The translations under genes and the position numbers were made by a program. A model generated the notes under the pieces. The model did not search any database. It worked only from the letters and a program-made list of their open reading frames with translations, and was not told where the DNA came from. A stretch of 64,000 nucleotides of DNA from Mya arenaria (lineage: Eukaryota; Mollusca; Bivalvia; Myida; Myidae): contig NC_069130.1 of assembly GCF_026914265.1 (NCBI RefSeq), positions 310,001 to 374,000 of the forward strand, written 5' to 3'. Shown here in pieces: positions 25,288 through 38,123 of this stretch. Each line of letters opens with the position of its first letter. The stretch's first letter is position 1.

Positions 25288-26040
25288 ATGTCTTTTGATT
25301 TCAAAGGAAAACTAATTTAAGTGACGGGCGCTTCTCGTGGTATAGGGCGTGCTTTAGCTTAAGCCCTGGTAGGGTGTGGGGCAACTGTTTACGCGCTTGC
25401 ACGGAGTAAGGATGACTTGGATTCCTTAGTTCAGGAATGTTGTAAAAATATCCTTCCTGTAGTAGCTGACTTGACGGAATGGGAAGCAACTCGTACACAA
25501 CTTGAGAACTTACCTGCTTTGCATGGAGTTGTGAACAATGCCGGGACCGCGTTGCCATGGAAATCATCTCTGGATGTAAACAAAGGAGCGTGCGAGGATT
25601 TATTCGCTCTGAACGTTTATGGCGCGTTGAACGTCATACAAGTGATGGCACGAAAAATGAAAGAGGCTGGTATCGCGGGATCTATCGTTAACGTTTCCAG
25701 TGTGAAGTCGCTGAGCGCCTTCCGGGATTCGCTAGCGTACAACATGTCCAAGGCTTCTCTGGATACGATCAGCCGACAGTTTGCCCTAGAACTGGGGCCG
25801 CATAATATCCGGGTGAACTCCGTCAACCCGACTCTTGTCACCACACCGCTAGGCATGCGCGCTTGGACCAACCCGCCGAAAAACCTTGAGCGACTTATGT
25901 TCCACACGCCGCTGGGCCGCCCGGCGGAAATGGAAGATGTTGTACAGCCAATCCTTTACCTGCTCAGCGACTGCTCACGCATGGTCACCGGAAGTGTTCA
26001 TCGGGTGGACGGAGGTCTTCTCAGTAATGTGCCAGTATAG
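25288..26040 (+). pseudogene. L-xylulose reductase-like SDR, two in-frame stops
   Basis: A short-chain dehydrogenase/reductase most like dicarbonyl/L-xylulose reductase (NADPH-dependent; uronate/pentitol metabolism). Read from the ATG at 25288, the frame is continuous to TAG at 26040 except for TAA at 25318-25320 and 25360-25362, either side of the cofactor motif TGASRGIG. Downstream are NNAG, NVSS, the catalytic Tyr-x-x-x-Lys (YNMSK), ALELGPHNIRVNSVNP and a C-terminal VDGG. Total length would be about 250 aa, close to the family's 244. It is intronless and otherwise intact, so either a young processed copy or an assembly/polymorphism problem. Starting at the internal Met (25417) would remove the cofactor-binding half, so that frame is unlikely to be a working enzyme. 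A fragment of a second copy lies at 62455. Confidence 0.8.
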
Positions 26041-26899
26041 AACCAAGTCGTGTGCTGTACTTGATCGTCGGGCCATACTTATGTATGTTAATAGTCAACA
26101 CTAAAGTGTCATCAAACAATGTTAAAGTAGCAAGCAGCTGCTTGCGGAATATAATATTGGTTCCAGACTATATGTACAGAACGTAATGCTTTACTGTAGT
26201 GATTTGTTGTATTTCAACCGATAAACTGAGCAGCGGCAATATAATTATTGTAGTGCTAATTTAGCATAAAATGTTCGCATTCATTTTTGGACCAATTTTG
26301 CCCGACCCTACCAACGAAAAAGGCGTCCACCCTTCCGTTTTATAGTGAGTTGGTAAAAAAGTTGTTCTTAATGTTTTAAAATATAGATAAAAACCTTTAA
26401 AGCTTTATACGATAAATTACTTAAACACCATTATCTAATGATTATAATAACGTTTTGAAATGAAGCCTAGTAAAAAAAAAACCTACCCGGCTACCTGTTT
26501 TTTTGGAAATGACGTAACCCTTACCAAACCATTTTTGGCCTAACCTCATGTAGATCGATAAGTAGTTTTTTTTTGTAAAAAAAGATAGATAAGATAAATT
26601 TTATTTTCAATCATGGGTCATGTTATATGACATGTTAATCACAGTTTACATAATGCAGAAAATAATTTGAAACAATAAAGTAACATTTGGTAAATGTAAA
26701 TAAGGCTTCATTTTGACTTTTTTAACACAAATAACATAAGCTCATTTTGGAAAATTATTAAACATGTTTTCCATTCCCTTTTATGCCTTACTAAATTGTG
26801 TTTTCAATTGTTGTGATAAGTGACAATCATGAAATACCATTAACTAAAATCCAGAGTTGATGTTTAAGTCTGATTATAACTTACTAATGGGAATCATGT

Positions 26900-27046
26900 T
26901 TATAATCAACCCCAAAATAATATTTATAAAACTTTTAACAGGAGACAACAAATAATGATTGTCAATTGATGAGTCAGTGAATGCCTTCTTTTTGATGTTG
27001 TCTCCTGTTAAAAGTTTTATAAATATTATTTTGGGGTTGATTATAA
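26900..27046. repeat. Perfect 51-bp inverted repeat, 45-nt spacer
   Basis: The left arm at 26900-26950 (ends ttttaacaggagacaaca) and the right arm at 26996-27046 (starts tgttgtctcctgttaaaa) are exact reverse complements over 51 bases, separated by 45 nt. A transcript would fold into a long uninterrupted stem. No target duplication was found at the ends. Confidence 0.95.
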
Positions 27047-28231
27047 TTATTAAATCACTACTGATAACCTCCCAAAATGAGTATTAACAGATATCTGTTA
27101 TGCACAATGTTATTGATAAACTAAATATTGCATAAATTTGGTAAATGTACATTGTTATTATGTCATTTCACCAGACATAATGTTCTTATTTGGAAACAAT
27201 CAAATACATAGCTTGTCTGGAGTACCTTCCCCTAACACTCTCGTTATATCACTATATAATCAGTAAGCAGGGAACCACACTAATACATAGCTGGCTAAGT
27301 GCAATATAACATATTTTATTTTACTTTTATTACTGAAGAGCCGAACAACTGCTGTGTGTGTATGAAGTGAGACCACAGTTATTTTTACTATATATGTTTC
27401 ATATAGACACTAACCTGGCTTTTCATTTTAAAACAGTCCCAATTGAAAAACAAGTAACTGGCTGCTGTAGAACAATCCAAGACACAAAATTTAATAACAA
27501 GAAAACATAGGGTGGACTATTGCGTTTTCTCACAAAATTGAGTAGTAATACATGACCCTGAGGTCAGGACGGAATAAGGCTGCAAACAACCAATTTACAT
27601 AGTTCCACAGGCAATGATTTTTCCATTTTTTACATTGAAAACTATCAGTTTTTGCAATAAGTGTCCAATTATGTTATTAAAGCTCTATGCAAAAACGCCA
27701 CCTGTTTCTTCTCTTTCATTCAACTTTAATAAAATATTGATACTTGAACACAAGCACTCTTTTTTCTGTATTCACATCCGGATCTTGGTCAACGGGGGGG
27801 CAGATAACTGTGGTCTTGAGCCGTATGCTTTCATAATCATGTTTCAGTATTTCATTTCCTCATTAACTGACGTTGTGCTTATAACTGATGTTGATAAATC
27901 GGTATGCTGTATGCGCTTAAGAAAAAAGTATATCCTCTTTTGTTTTGTTATGTTCGTTTCCGTATTGTTAACTGAATTCAGAACAAGTTCACATGGAATC
28001 GGATCACTAAGAAGGAATACTCGCACGTACTTGTGAAAATAATCAAAATATCCACCAAGGTCTTTTATTAACTTTCCAGCTAAATTTGACAGATTAAGAT
28101 AATCCACGGACATATATTAAATAGATGTGTTAATGAAATGGCGAAAGGCGATGATCATTAACAAACCAAAAAATAATCGAAAAATGTATTTACATGATAT
28201 TAGAGAATAGCGCAAATAAACCCAAGCCACT

Positions 28232-28298
28232 TCAGTTTAAGGTGCTTTCAATTCAAAAGGAAAACCACTCCAATTGAAGCCGCAATAGAGTCACTTGA
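28232..28298. repeat. 66-bp segment also found at 30247-30318
   Basis: ttcagtttaaggtgctttca followed by aaaaccactccaattgaag recurs inside the tRNA-like array at 30247-30318 with a few changes. The array copy therefore carries a piece of the sequence found 0.9 kb to its left. Confidence 0.8.
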
Positions 28299-28722
28299 TT
28301 ACACGTTCCTTGCTTCGTAGTGTACCGTGGGCGATTTGGCGAGGAAAATCTGGTAATCATGAGTAATGGGGCAGTTTCATGGGTTTCGCAAGGAACCAGT
28401 GAGGTAATACGCGGAAATATGCACACAATCATTCCATTGTTTTGCCGTATAAAACATTCTCCATCATCAGAGGTTTGATAGTGATAAATCTAACGTATGT
28501 GGTACGCATAACATCATAACTCTGTTGAACGAGACTGTAGAAAAAGTATTCTAGCCAAAGATCGAATTGAACTCGGTCCCCCAGATCGCCAGAATTTGAA
28601 AGACAGTACAATGGTTGCCCATGATGACATTCCTTATACGGAAACGTACGTTAGTATCATTGTTTACTGAAAACAGAGTGGGTTAGCTTGACTTTTGGCA
28701 TCGCTCTACAAAGGTCCATTTT

Positions 28723-29060
28723 TTAAAGCTGCACTCTCACAGATTTACCGTTTTTACAACTTTATTTTATTTTTTGTCTTGGAATTAGCAAAATTTTTGC
28801 GTAAATATCTGCAAACCAGTGATATAAGACTGCTGACTAAAGATCAGATCGCAGATTTTCATATTTCCGTTCAAAAAATAATGTTTCATGGCTAAAAGCG
28901 GTTTAAGAAAAATGCATAAAACATCAATTTTTGAACTTAAATATACAAATCTGCGATCTAATGTTTTGTCAGCAGTCTTATATCACTGGTTTACATGCAT
29001 TTTCGCAGACAAAAAAAAAAGAGTTGGCTAAACGTTCAATCTGTGAGAGTGCAGCTTTAA
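28723..29060. mobile_element. TTAA-flanked MITE, near-complete
   Basis: Left end ttaaagctgcactctcacag (28723); right end tctgtgagagtgcagctttaa (ends 29060). It is a clean copy with matching ends, lying directly before the tRNA-like tandem array. Confidence 0.88.
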
Positions 29061-29109
29061 GATCACCAAAAATTGTTTAGTTAATGGTGTATTTATTGAG
29101 ATGCTATGA

Positions 29110-31150
29110 GACGGTATCCAACCAATAACCTCTTGGGTAAGAGGCGGATACTTATACCACTAGGCCACTCTCACCATGGTGGGGATCGAACCCACAACTA
29201 CTTATTTGAGAGGTGGACACCTGTGACACTAGACGATTCTCACCCAGGTGGGGATCGAAACCACAACCACTTATTTGAGAGGCGAACACCGATGCCACTA
29301 GACGGCTCTCACCCTGGTGGGGATCTAACCCACACACCCTTTGGAGAGAGACGGAAACTTATACCACTAGGCCACTCTCACCCTGGTGGGGATCGAACCC
29401 ACAACCTTTTTAGTGAGAGCCGGACATCTATGCCACTAGACGACTCTCACCCTGATGGGGATCGAACCCACAAACCCTTGGGTGAAAGACGGAAACTTAT
29501 ACCACTAGGTTACTCTCACCCTGGTGGGGGTCTAACCCACATCTTCTTGGGTGAGAGTCGGACATCTTTGCCACTGGACGACTCTCACCCTGGTGGGGAT
29601 TGAACCCACAACCTTTTGGGTGAGAGACGGAAACTTATACCAGTAAGCCACTCTCACTCTGGTGGGGATTTAACTCACAAACCCTTGGGTGAAAGGCGGT
29701 AACTTATACCACTAGACCACTCTCACCCTGGTGGGGATTGAACCCACAACCTTTTGGGTGAGAGTCCGACATCTATGCCACTTGACCACTCTCACCCTGG
29801 TGGTAATCTAACTCACAAGCCCTTGTGAGAGAGACGGAAACTTATACCACTAGACGACTCTCAACCTGGTGGGGATCGAACCCACAAACTATTGGATGAG
29901 AGGCGGACACCTATATCACTAGATTACTCTCACCCTGGTGGGGATCGAACCTGCAAACTCTTGGGACAAAGGCGGACTCTCATCCTGTTGGGGATCAAAC
30001 CAACAACCTCTTGGGTAAGAGGCGGACAACTATTCCACTAGGCCACACTCATCCTGGTGGGGATCAAGCTCACAATATCTTGAGTGAGTGGCGGACACCT
30101 TTACCATTAGACCACTCTCAATCTGGTGGGGATCAAACCAACAACCTCTTGGGTAAGAGGCGGACACCTATATCACTAGACGACTCTCACCCTGGCGGGA
30201 ATCGAACCTACAAACCCTTGGGTGAGAGGCGGACACCTATGTCACTCTTCAGTTTAAGGTGCTTTCAAGTAAAAAAGGAAAACCATTCCAATTGAAACCA
30301 CAATAAAGTCACTCTGGTCACCTGGTGGGGATCAAACCAACAACCTCTTGGGTGAGAGGTGGCCACTATACCACAATAAAGTCACTCTCACCCTGGTAGG
30401 GATCAAACCAACAACCTCTTGGGTGAGAGGCAGACACCTATACCACAAGACGACAATCACCCTGGTGGGGATCGAACCTACAAACCCTTAGGTAAGAGGC
30501 GGACATCTATGACACTAGACGACTCTCACCCTTGGTGGGGATCGAACCCACAGCCGCTTGTTTGAGAGGCGGACATCTATGACACTAGACAACTCTCACC
30601 CTTGGTGGGGATCGAACCTACAGCCGCTTGTTTGAGAGGCGGACATCTATGACACTAGACGACTCTCACCCTGGTGGGGATCTAACCCACACACCCTTGG
30701 GAGAGAGGCGGAAACTTATACCACTAGGCCACTCTCACCCTGGTGGGGATCTAACCCACAACCTCTTGGGTGAGAGGCGGACATCTATGCCACTTGACCA
30801 TCTCATCCTGGTGGTGATCTAACTCACAAGCCCTTATGCGAGAGACGGAAACTTATACCACAAGACGACTCTCATCCTGCTGGGGACCGAACCCACAACC
30901 TTTTGGGTGAGAGGCGGTCATGTATGACACTACACGACTCACGCCCTGGTGGGGACCATACCCGCCAAAAACTCTTGGATGAGAGGCGGAAACTTTTACC
31001 ACTAAACCATTCTCAGCCTGGTGGGCGTCTAACCCAGCTTGGCTGTTGGGTGAGAGGCAGGCGGACACCTGTACTACTAGGCGAGTCTCACCCTGGTGGG
31101 GATCTAACCCCAAGCTGTTGGATGAGAGGTGGACACCCTTACTACTAACC
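29110..31150 (-). repeat. Tandem array of about 28 tRNA-Glu-like units
   Basis: Units of about 70 bp repeat from 29110 to 31150. On the minus strand most units read an A-box-like tggtctagtgg, then about 33 nt, then a B-box-like ggttcgatccc with a gtggg/cccac T-stem. An anticodon-loop-like ctctcaccc matches the region around a Glu CUC anticodon. The order and spacing follow the tRNA-Glu gene at 45407. The bases at tRNA positions 1-7 (gtgagag) do not pair with the 3' strand (cagggtg), so the units are not expected to be working tRNAs. Open frames here (GGDRTHN..., LDDSHPGGD) are by-products. A 66-bp foreign segment interrupts the array at 30247-30318. Confidence 0.88.
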
Positions 31151-34100
31151 CTCTCAATTAAACGTTAACATGTTGAACCAGTAAAGAATAGTGTGCAATT
31201 TAGCTGTTCAAGTGCCTGCCAATAATGGCATTATAAGGAAAGCATAAAGAAATTGATTGGTTTGCTGGTGACTGTTACATGATCCCGATAAAAGCTCTGC
31301 CAAAACTAATTTACAATATTAAATCTTATAGGATTAAATGTGATAAAGAAATCAAAGAAATTAAGATCTGCACGATACTTTTGTTATCTTTGATTAAGGA
31401 CGGGTCTTAAAGGGTATTATGAAACAAGCTTATCAATAAGTAACTTTTTCACATGCATTTGACGAATTAACTTTTAAATCTAAGATAAATATCGTGTGAC
31501 TGAAAAGTCATTTCGGGTCAGGGCAATGTTTGAGTAGAAAAGAATGCCGTTTGATTTCAACAGATTGTATGAACCTAAATCTACTTTAGAATGAAGACGC
31601 TGAAACCTGGCCCCATGTCTTCGCCGTGGTCTTAGAAAATTGCGTAGCACTGCGGCCTAAACTTTCCGAACATTCTTAATGCTGCACTCTCCAGGATTGA
31701 ACGTTTTGACAACTTTTTTTTATTTTTTGTCTTGGAACGAGCCAATTTTTGCGAAAATGCATGGAAACCAGTGATAGAAGACTGCTGGCAAAAATGAGAT
31801 GGAGGTTTTCATATTTATGTTAAAAACGTATGTTAAATGCATTTTTCTTAAAGCGTTAGTAACGCTTTTAGCCATAAAACAAAAGTTTTCGCACGGAAAT
31901 AGGGCAAACTGCGATCTGATCATTTGTCAGCAGTCTTTTATCCCTTGTTTTCAGATTGTTTACGCAAAATTGGCTCTTTCTTAGACAAAATATAATAAAA
32001 GTTGTCAAAACGGTAAATCTGTGACTGTGCAGCTTTAAGTCTTTGAAGTACAATATTTTTTGTTTTGGTACAATTTTTAAATTCCCATTGTGAAGAGTTC
32101 TATGACATTTTTAGGAAAATTATCTACATGACGTCGAGGACAGAGTATTTTCATGTTGTAAAACAAGTTTTCGTGAGTACTTTGGCTAAACGAAGTAAGA
32201 TATATAAACAATAGTAGCCATATATCATTTTCAAAATTCTCAAGATGTTGATGTTTTAGTCCCTACACACGTCCCAGGGTCATCATTACAATGTCATGCG
32301 ATGGGTCATTTGATATTCAAACTTAGACCTTCGCATGAGCTAAATTTACTCTGAAATGGTGCATTTAATTGTATTTAATTTAATGTTCGTTGTTGTTTTT
32401 TTACCAAAATTGCCTTTTGTTTTTAACTATTTATTGTTTGGTTATTTATTTATCATTTACTTTATTTTTTAATTTATCTATTTATATGGGGTGGCGTGGG
32501 GGTAGCACCCAACCCTTCTGTATAATCCGCTAGTGTTTCATATGGAACATATCTCGAACTTACGGCACAGCTTAGACTTTTGATATAAATTTTAAAACAC
32601 ATGGTGCGTAATAGCATAAAAATGCACTGATTCATATACATGTGGCATTGTCTTTATGTAGCGTTATAACCACTTTTTTCAAATCATTCATTCATACATG
32701 ATGTGACGTCATATTAAAGAAGCGAAACTCATGAACCAATCACATTTTTGCCCGTTAAATGACATCATTGTAACATCAATTAGTTTTGACGCTTATGTTT
32801 CCGCCAATGGCATCGACTGACGGATTCTGATTTAATCGATTCAAGTGAAAGAAAATATTTCATTGCCAAGTACCAAAAGAGGATTGCCATCATTATCGTA
32901 CAGACAAACAAACATGGTGGTAAAATAAGGATTATATATTTACAATAGTTCAGGAGATAAGATAAGATAATTGATCAGTAGAATTATACATGTATACATC
33001 AATGCAAAAGATATTCCATCAATATATTATCTGATAGACCAGTATCCTCGGCTTTTAATATAAGTTGAGATTATGCTTGACATAAGTATTTTGCAATTAC
33101 AGTCATAACTCGCTATGTCGAAGTCGTCGGAACCTCGGGAAATACTTCGAGATAACGAACTTTCTATATAACTGAAGTACAACAAGTGTATAACTCAACT
33201 CAACTCATTCGAAAAAACTTCGACAAAACCAAAACATGGCGATAACAGAGTTCGAAATAAACAACCGTCGGATTATAATTCAGTTCTTAATTGGTTACTT
33301 AGCAGATCGCACTCGCGCGCTTATTTACATAGAGCCTTTCGCGCCAAGCACTAAAATCGTTATTGTTCATTTTTGCTTAACTAAGTCATTAATTGGGCAA
33401 GCTTTTAGGTAAAGTGGTACATTTCATTACATATGATAATATTGTGTTCTTGAAAGAAAATATCAAACAAAATTCATGAAATGGGCTTCCGAAAACCCTT
33501 AAAACAACAAGTCACTTACCGGTGCTGTTTTACGCATGGTATAATTTACAAACTGAAAAGTATGGTAAATGAACAAACAGTCCGTTTTCCATTTCGCTTA
33601 AGCAAACACACCGGTATACAAAACACTATTTACTTTAATTACAAATTATATGTCAACAGTGAAATACATGCAAATTTATACGTATATAAGCCTTTTCGAA
33701 AATATTTTATAAATTTTAGGACATTTTGTTCCGTCAACATTTTATTTAAATCACTACAGTGGACTAATAGCGGTTGGCTTTAAAAGGCCTCGATTTTGTT
33801 TTACAAATACATTGGTTCAACCACCAAGGCTGGTATATCTACCCGGCGTTATTAAAGGAAAAATTGGCAGTCAAATATAAGGTTAACTTCACGCCAAGAT
33901 AGTATAGCCAGAATGTAATGGAATTTAAGAGCTATGTGCAGAGATTGAAAGAAACAAAAGGTTCAATATCGCGTGTTATGTGAAACACCGACGCCCAATT
34001 TAAGATCAGCCCGTGCGATAATTTAGGCACATTAAATTTTAATCCAATTCTAATTAGGTCCGTCTGTGGATTTTACGTGGCGTCATGGATTTGAATTTTT

Positions 34101-34173
34101 CTTCTTAGGAATGAAACAAAACTACAATCAGTGTATAAAAAAACAACATCATATTGCAAACTAAGTGAAAATC
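31151..34173. other. Gene-free stretch
   Basis: Contains a TTAA-flanked MITE (31676-32038). At about 33100 there is a possible degraded inverted-ended element (cagtcataactcgctatgtc, with cgagataacgaac nearby). A 100-codon plus-strand open frame at 33481-33783 has no recognisable features and is not called. Confidence 0.55.
31676..32038. mobile_element. TTAA-flanked MITE
   Basis: Left end ttaatgctgcactctccagg; right end ctgtgactgtgcagctttaa. Both ends have drifted, and the internal sequence is collinear with the copy at 28723. Confidence 0.8.
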
Positions 34174-34203
34174 ATGGATATAAACATGGATCCAGATTTT
34201 GAG
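34174..34203 (+). CDS. Candidate first coding exon (MDINMDPDFE) of the gene ending at 47216
   Basis: ATG in good context (aaaatcatgg), ten codons, then gag|gtacag, a good donor in phase 0. The terminal exon at 45771 also begins in phase 0, and the joined reading MDPDFE-VGDNVRAPPHTK is smooth. The intron would be about 11.6 kb and would contain the CARD gene on the same strand. This is an inference; the exon could instead belong to another transcript or be chance. Confidence 0.33.
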
Positions 34204-34404
34204 GTACAGTTTATTTTTAATATTTGGTTTTTAAGTTACGTATTTTTTATTTGCATTTGTCGTTTTTAAGGCCAATTTGTGTTCTTGATTTTTTTGGATT
34301 CTTTGGAAGGATATAGATCTATCGATAGATATATTGTTAGTTCTTTTTTAAAATTCAAGATAGCGTTCTTAAGAAATGTGGTATCTCTTCAGACATTTTG
34401 CGAT

Positions 34405-35540
34405 CCAATATCGTATTTTCAATTTAAAGTCAATTACAGATTACAATCGAAATATGCATAATACGTTTATCGGATGAGAGGTCGGTGCAATCAAAGTCTA
34501 CAAGCAATGCTTACTAATAAACTATGCGATCATTTAAGGTAGTCCGTCCATAATGAGAGGTGTCTCGCATAACTTGAACCCCGCATAGTTAACGTTTTGA
34601 ATACACGTATCACATACCAGCATTTCTATGACAAGAAGAGAACAAAAATCATTATTATAAAAGTAAATCATTAAACAAATGTTAAATTTATCAAACAAAA
34701 TGGGAAACACACTTATCTTTTTGGCTGTTTTATATTTTCAAAGCAGAAGTCAGAGACAAATTCAGGATTTGAAATTCGAGTGCACCCCCTTCTTCACACT
34801 GCCCCCCCCCCCCCCCCCCCACCACCACCACCACCAAAAAAGGCTCTTCACATGTTGGGGGGACATTTGGGCTACCTTTAAGTCTAAAATGGTGCATGGG
34901 TTTAAATTAGACAAAAAGCTTGGAGAGGAGGCGCCGGTACCCCCTTCCCGCTAGATCCGCTTGTAGTTGTTTTGTCGAACAATTCTAGTTATATTAAAGG
35001 AACAAAATGGGGAACGTGGCCACGTAGCTATTAATTGAAAAAAAAAACACATTTAGCTTCAAGTTTTGTACCTTTGAAATAAAATAAGATGCAAAGAGTT
35101 GCGGTTTATTTAGTTGTAGTCATTGTTGGCGTCATCATTGTTGTAGTTGTAGTTGCCAAAGTAGTAGTATCAACAGCAGGTAGTGGTGGCCGTCAAAATA
35201 AATCAAAACTAATAATTTTAAAACATTAATATATATGGAATTTCCCAGACTATCGGCTTGTTAGCGTGTGTGATTAGTACATTTACTCTAAGCTATTCTT
35301 TATCAATGTTCGAGGTCACTCGCGGAGATAGCCCGCAATTCGTTTATTTTGGAAAATGAAGAATTTATCATAAATTATAATAAATTATACGGCGGAATAA
35401 CCATTGTAAATATATATAAGCTTAGTTTATTTAGATAAAAGCAAAGAAAATAAAGTCATGAAAGACTGCTTTAACAGTGGACATTTAAACAAATAGTGGA
35501 ATACATAAAAACATGGCATACATATACACCGTTTTCAGCT
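34405..35540. repeat. Segmental duplication, copy 1 (partner 42560-43915)
   Basis: Collinear diverged blocks shared with 42560-43915: gtcggtgcaatcaa, agaacaaaa, a cccccttcttc/ctagatccgcttg segment that looks like a degraded hAT-type element, a gttgtagt-rich stretch, gttagcgtgtgtgattag, cattgtaaatatatataagc and cagtggacatttaaacaaat. Differences are many, so the duplication is old. Copy 1 has an extra C tract with (cca)n at 34801-34836. Confidence 0.85.
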
Positions 35541-38123
35541 AAATGGATCCAGGATATTTCACATTAAAGTTTAACTTCGTAGTACACCACTTTGTCTGTT
35601 TTCATTTTTAACACAATTATGACCAAGTCATCCATTGTTATATGATGTCATGTTGAGGGTAATGCCACACACACCTTTGCTTTCTTGTATAGTTGTCCTC
35701 TGCTTGGTATAGTTAATCCTGACCCTGGAAATAAAAATAATAAATATGGTCTGTTTATCTCGTCATGGAACATAATATAACAACTTACAATGATTCCACG
35801 TCAACATTGCCACATACTAGCATAGCTAAATATCCTCTAGGGTCATACAAGTTCATGCCCATACAGCATCATACATCCATGTGTCTGTGGGTGATGCTAT
35901 TGGTGTTCGCGTTTTAGTTTGGGCCAATGACAATTGAGGATTTTTTTTAAATTATTCATTTATTTTACGCAGAAGGATTCTGGGGAATCCATCAACAAAC
36001 ACCAAATAAGTTCGAGTCTAATGTTGACGATCTATAGTTTTACGTAAAAGTTATTTGGAGACGTCAGTGTCATTTGAACGCATTGAGAATATATATCAAA
36101 CCCACCAAATGACTGTTGAATTTTGCTGTTTTAGTTATAAATAAAAAACATGAGCATGTATTAATTCTAAATCTAATGAAAATAATCCCCGATCCGACTG
36201 CCAGCGTATAATGCGACGGGCTGCATGATTTATATAAAACCATGTATAATATACATCCGGGGACTGGAGGCTTACGATTTTGGGGTGGAGGGTTGGCACA
36301 ACCTACAGATATACCGAAATCTTAGGACGTTTTATTTCAGTACATTGTATATCTGAGGCAGACGCATTGATCTTTAACAACAATGAATTTAGAAATTTAT
36401 GTTCAAATACGATCTAAATATCCTGGGAGTAGCTTTTACCCCACCCAAGCCCCCTGGACCGGACAAAACATTGTCAGTTGCATTATTTTTCCAGTCTAAT
36501 AAGTTTATGATGACATATCTACCGTACTTGCTGGCCCGACTAAATGGAAGGGCTTAGATTTCAGTCTATATCAAGAGCCCATACTTGAATGTAAATGTAA
36601 ATGTATCGCATTGTCAACTTAATCAATCCAATCAAACACTGAAATAACTCGATATGCTGTCGTGAAGGTTTAGTTCGATAATTCTTCTGAATAAGTTTGA
36701 TACCATTATCTTGAAAGATAAAACCATTGCAGGGAAGGCATGAAATTATGTATTTTCGTCGATAAATATAAAAAAGGAATGCTATACATAAATATATGTA
36801 TATGAAAAATATGACTTAAATAAACATGCTAATAAATTGTAAATTAAAACCATTTTGACATTAGACACGTACTTATTGAGTGTAACTATATAAATTATGA
36901 GTTTGTTTAGTACCTAACATTAGTTAACTGGCATTGTGCATAATTTAAAGTATTAATTGCAGATTAATACGTTGTGTGCATTGATATAAATGTGGATATA
37001 TATTTTATGTTCATATCGGCTCTAAAATGTTCGCCTGTTTATATCCAATAAAACACCTGACACTATTTTAAAGAACTGACTGACATGTTTTGATTGTCAC
37101 TTGATAAGCTGATCGTTTAATCCTACTATTGGTAATAATGTTTATAAAGTCCCATAATATTTTATTACTCTATTTATATCACAGTTTGATTTTTATATGT
37201 GTCTCTTAAGTTTTCTTTTCATTTTGATACTTTCTTGTATGTTCTTTAATTTAACTAACTTACACTTTTCTCTTCTCTTTGTATTTATGCCATGCATCTT
37301 TGTGACCATACTGACTTTTAAAGTGACACTCTGATTCAAAAATACATGTATAGCAAATCAATTTTGACTGATAAACCTATAACTACTTATTGAATAATGC
37401 ATTTATGGAAAATATCCATTGTTTTCGACTTTTATTCATCCCTTTTGAAATATTAAAACAACATTATTAATTGTGGTAAATCTTATTTGGGAGTAAGAGT
37501 GCATCTTTAAGTATTTATATATAAAATAATATCTTGGGCCTTGGTGTTAACTCAGAACTACTTCAAGTGATGTTTTTGGAATTATTTTTACCGCCTGTGC
37601 CTTGCAAATTGAGAAAACAAATTGACTTAGGGAAAATTACAAATCAGGCCAAAATAGCTAATATAATGGTAAATATATATGATCTAACTTTTTTACGCAT
37701 ACTTTATGCTGTGAAAGAGTAAGTATTGTCAAGATTTTTTTTTTATATTTCAAGAAATTCATTGCTTTTTTATTCATTTACGTAATCTTATTTATCAAAG
37801 TGGGAAAACAATATAAAAAAATTGGGGAAACAGCCTTCAGAAGGCAGTAAATTGCATCAAAAAAAGTCTAACTTTAAGTTTATTTCCATTTAAGGCATGT
37901 CATAAACAGAAACATTGATTGTTTCCGTGTAGGATCGCATAATATTTTATTTATTTTTTACCTTTTGAACACCAAAAAAAATAGTTCACTCACGACTGCG
38001 CAACTCTTGAAATATAGCATTTGGTGCTCAATCAGCGAAATATAGTACGTTCTTATATGGAAACAAACATGTATGCCCTGAATCAAACGTTTACGTTCAA
38101 ATTATCAACAAGCAACGTCCTTT

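Larger units (their letters stand above)
26041..28722. other. Gene-free stretch with a long inverted repeat
   Basis: No confident gene. The main feature is the perfect inverted repeat at 26900-27046. A minus-strand open frame of 89 codons (27844-28113) begins MSVDYLNLSNLAGKLIKDLGG and reads like globular protein, but it has no recognised domain and no clear exon context, so I do not call it a gene. A 66-bp segment at 28232-28298 recurs at 30247. Confidence 0.55.

Noticed and set aside
27844-28113. 89-codon minus-strand frame that reads like globular protein
   Set aside because: No domain, no clear exon borders and no neighbouring coding sequence; left as a low-level candidate only.
29106-31148. 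Frames reading GGDRTHN / LDDSHPGGD repeats
   Set aside because: Translations of the tRNA-like tandem array in a non-coding context.
29110-31150. CRISPR array
   Set aside because: Units are contiguous without unique spacers, carry tRNA-like boxes and lie in an animal genome.
29110-31150. Cluster of functional tRNA genes
   Set aside because: Positions 1-7 do not pair with the 3' strand in the units inspected.
33481-33783. 100-codon plus-strand frame
   Set aside because: AT-rich chance frame without recognisable motifs.
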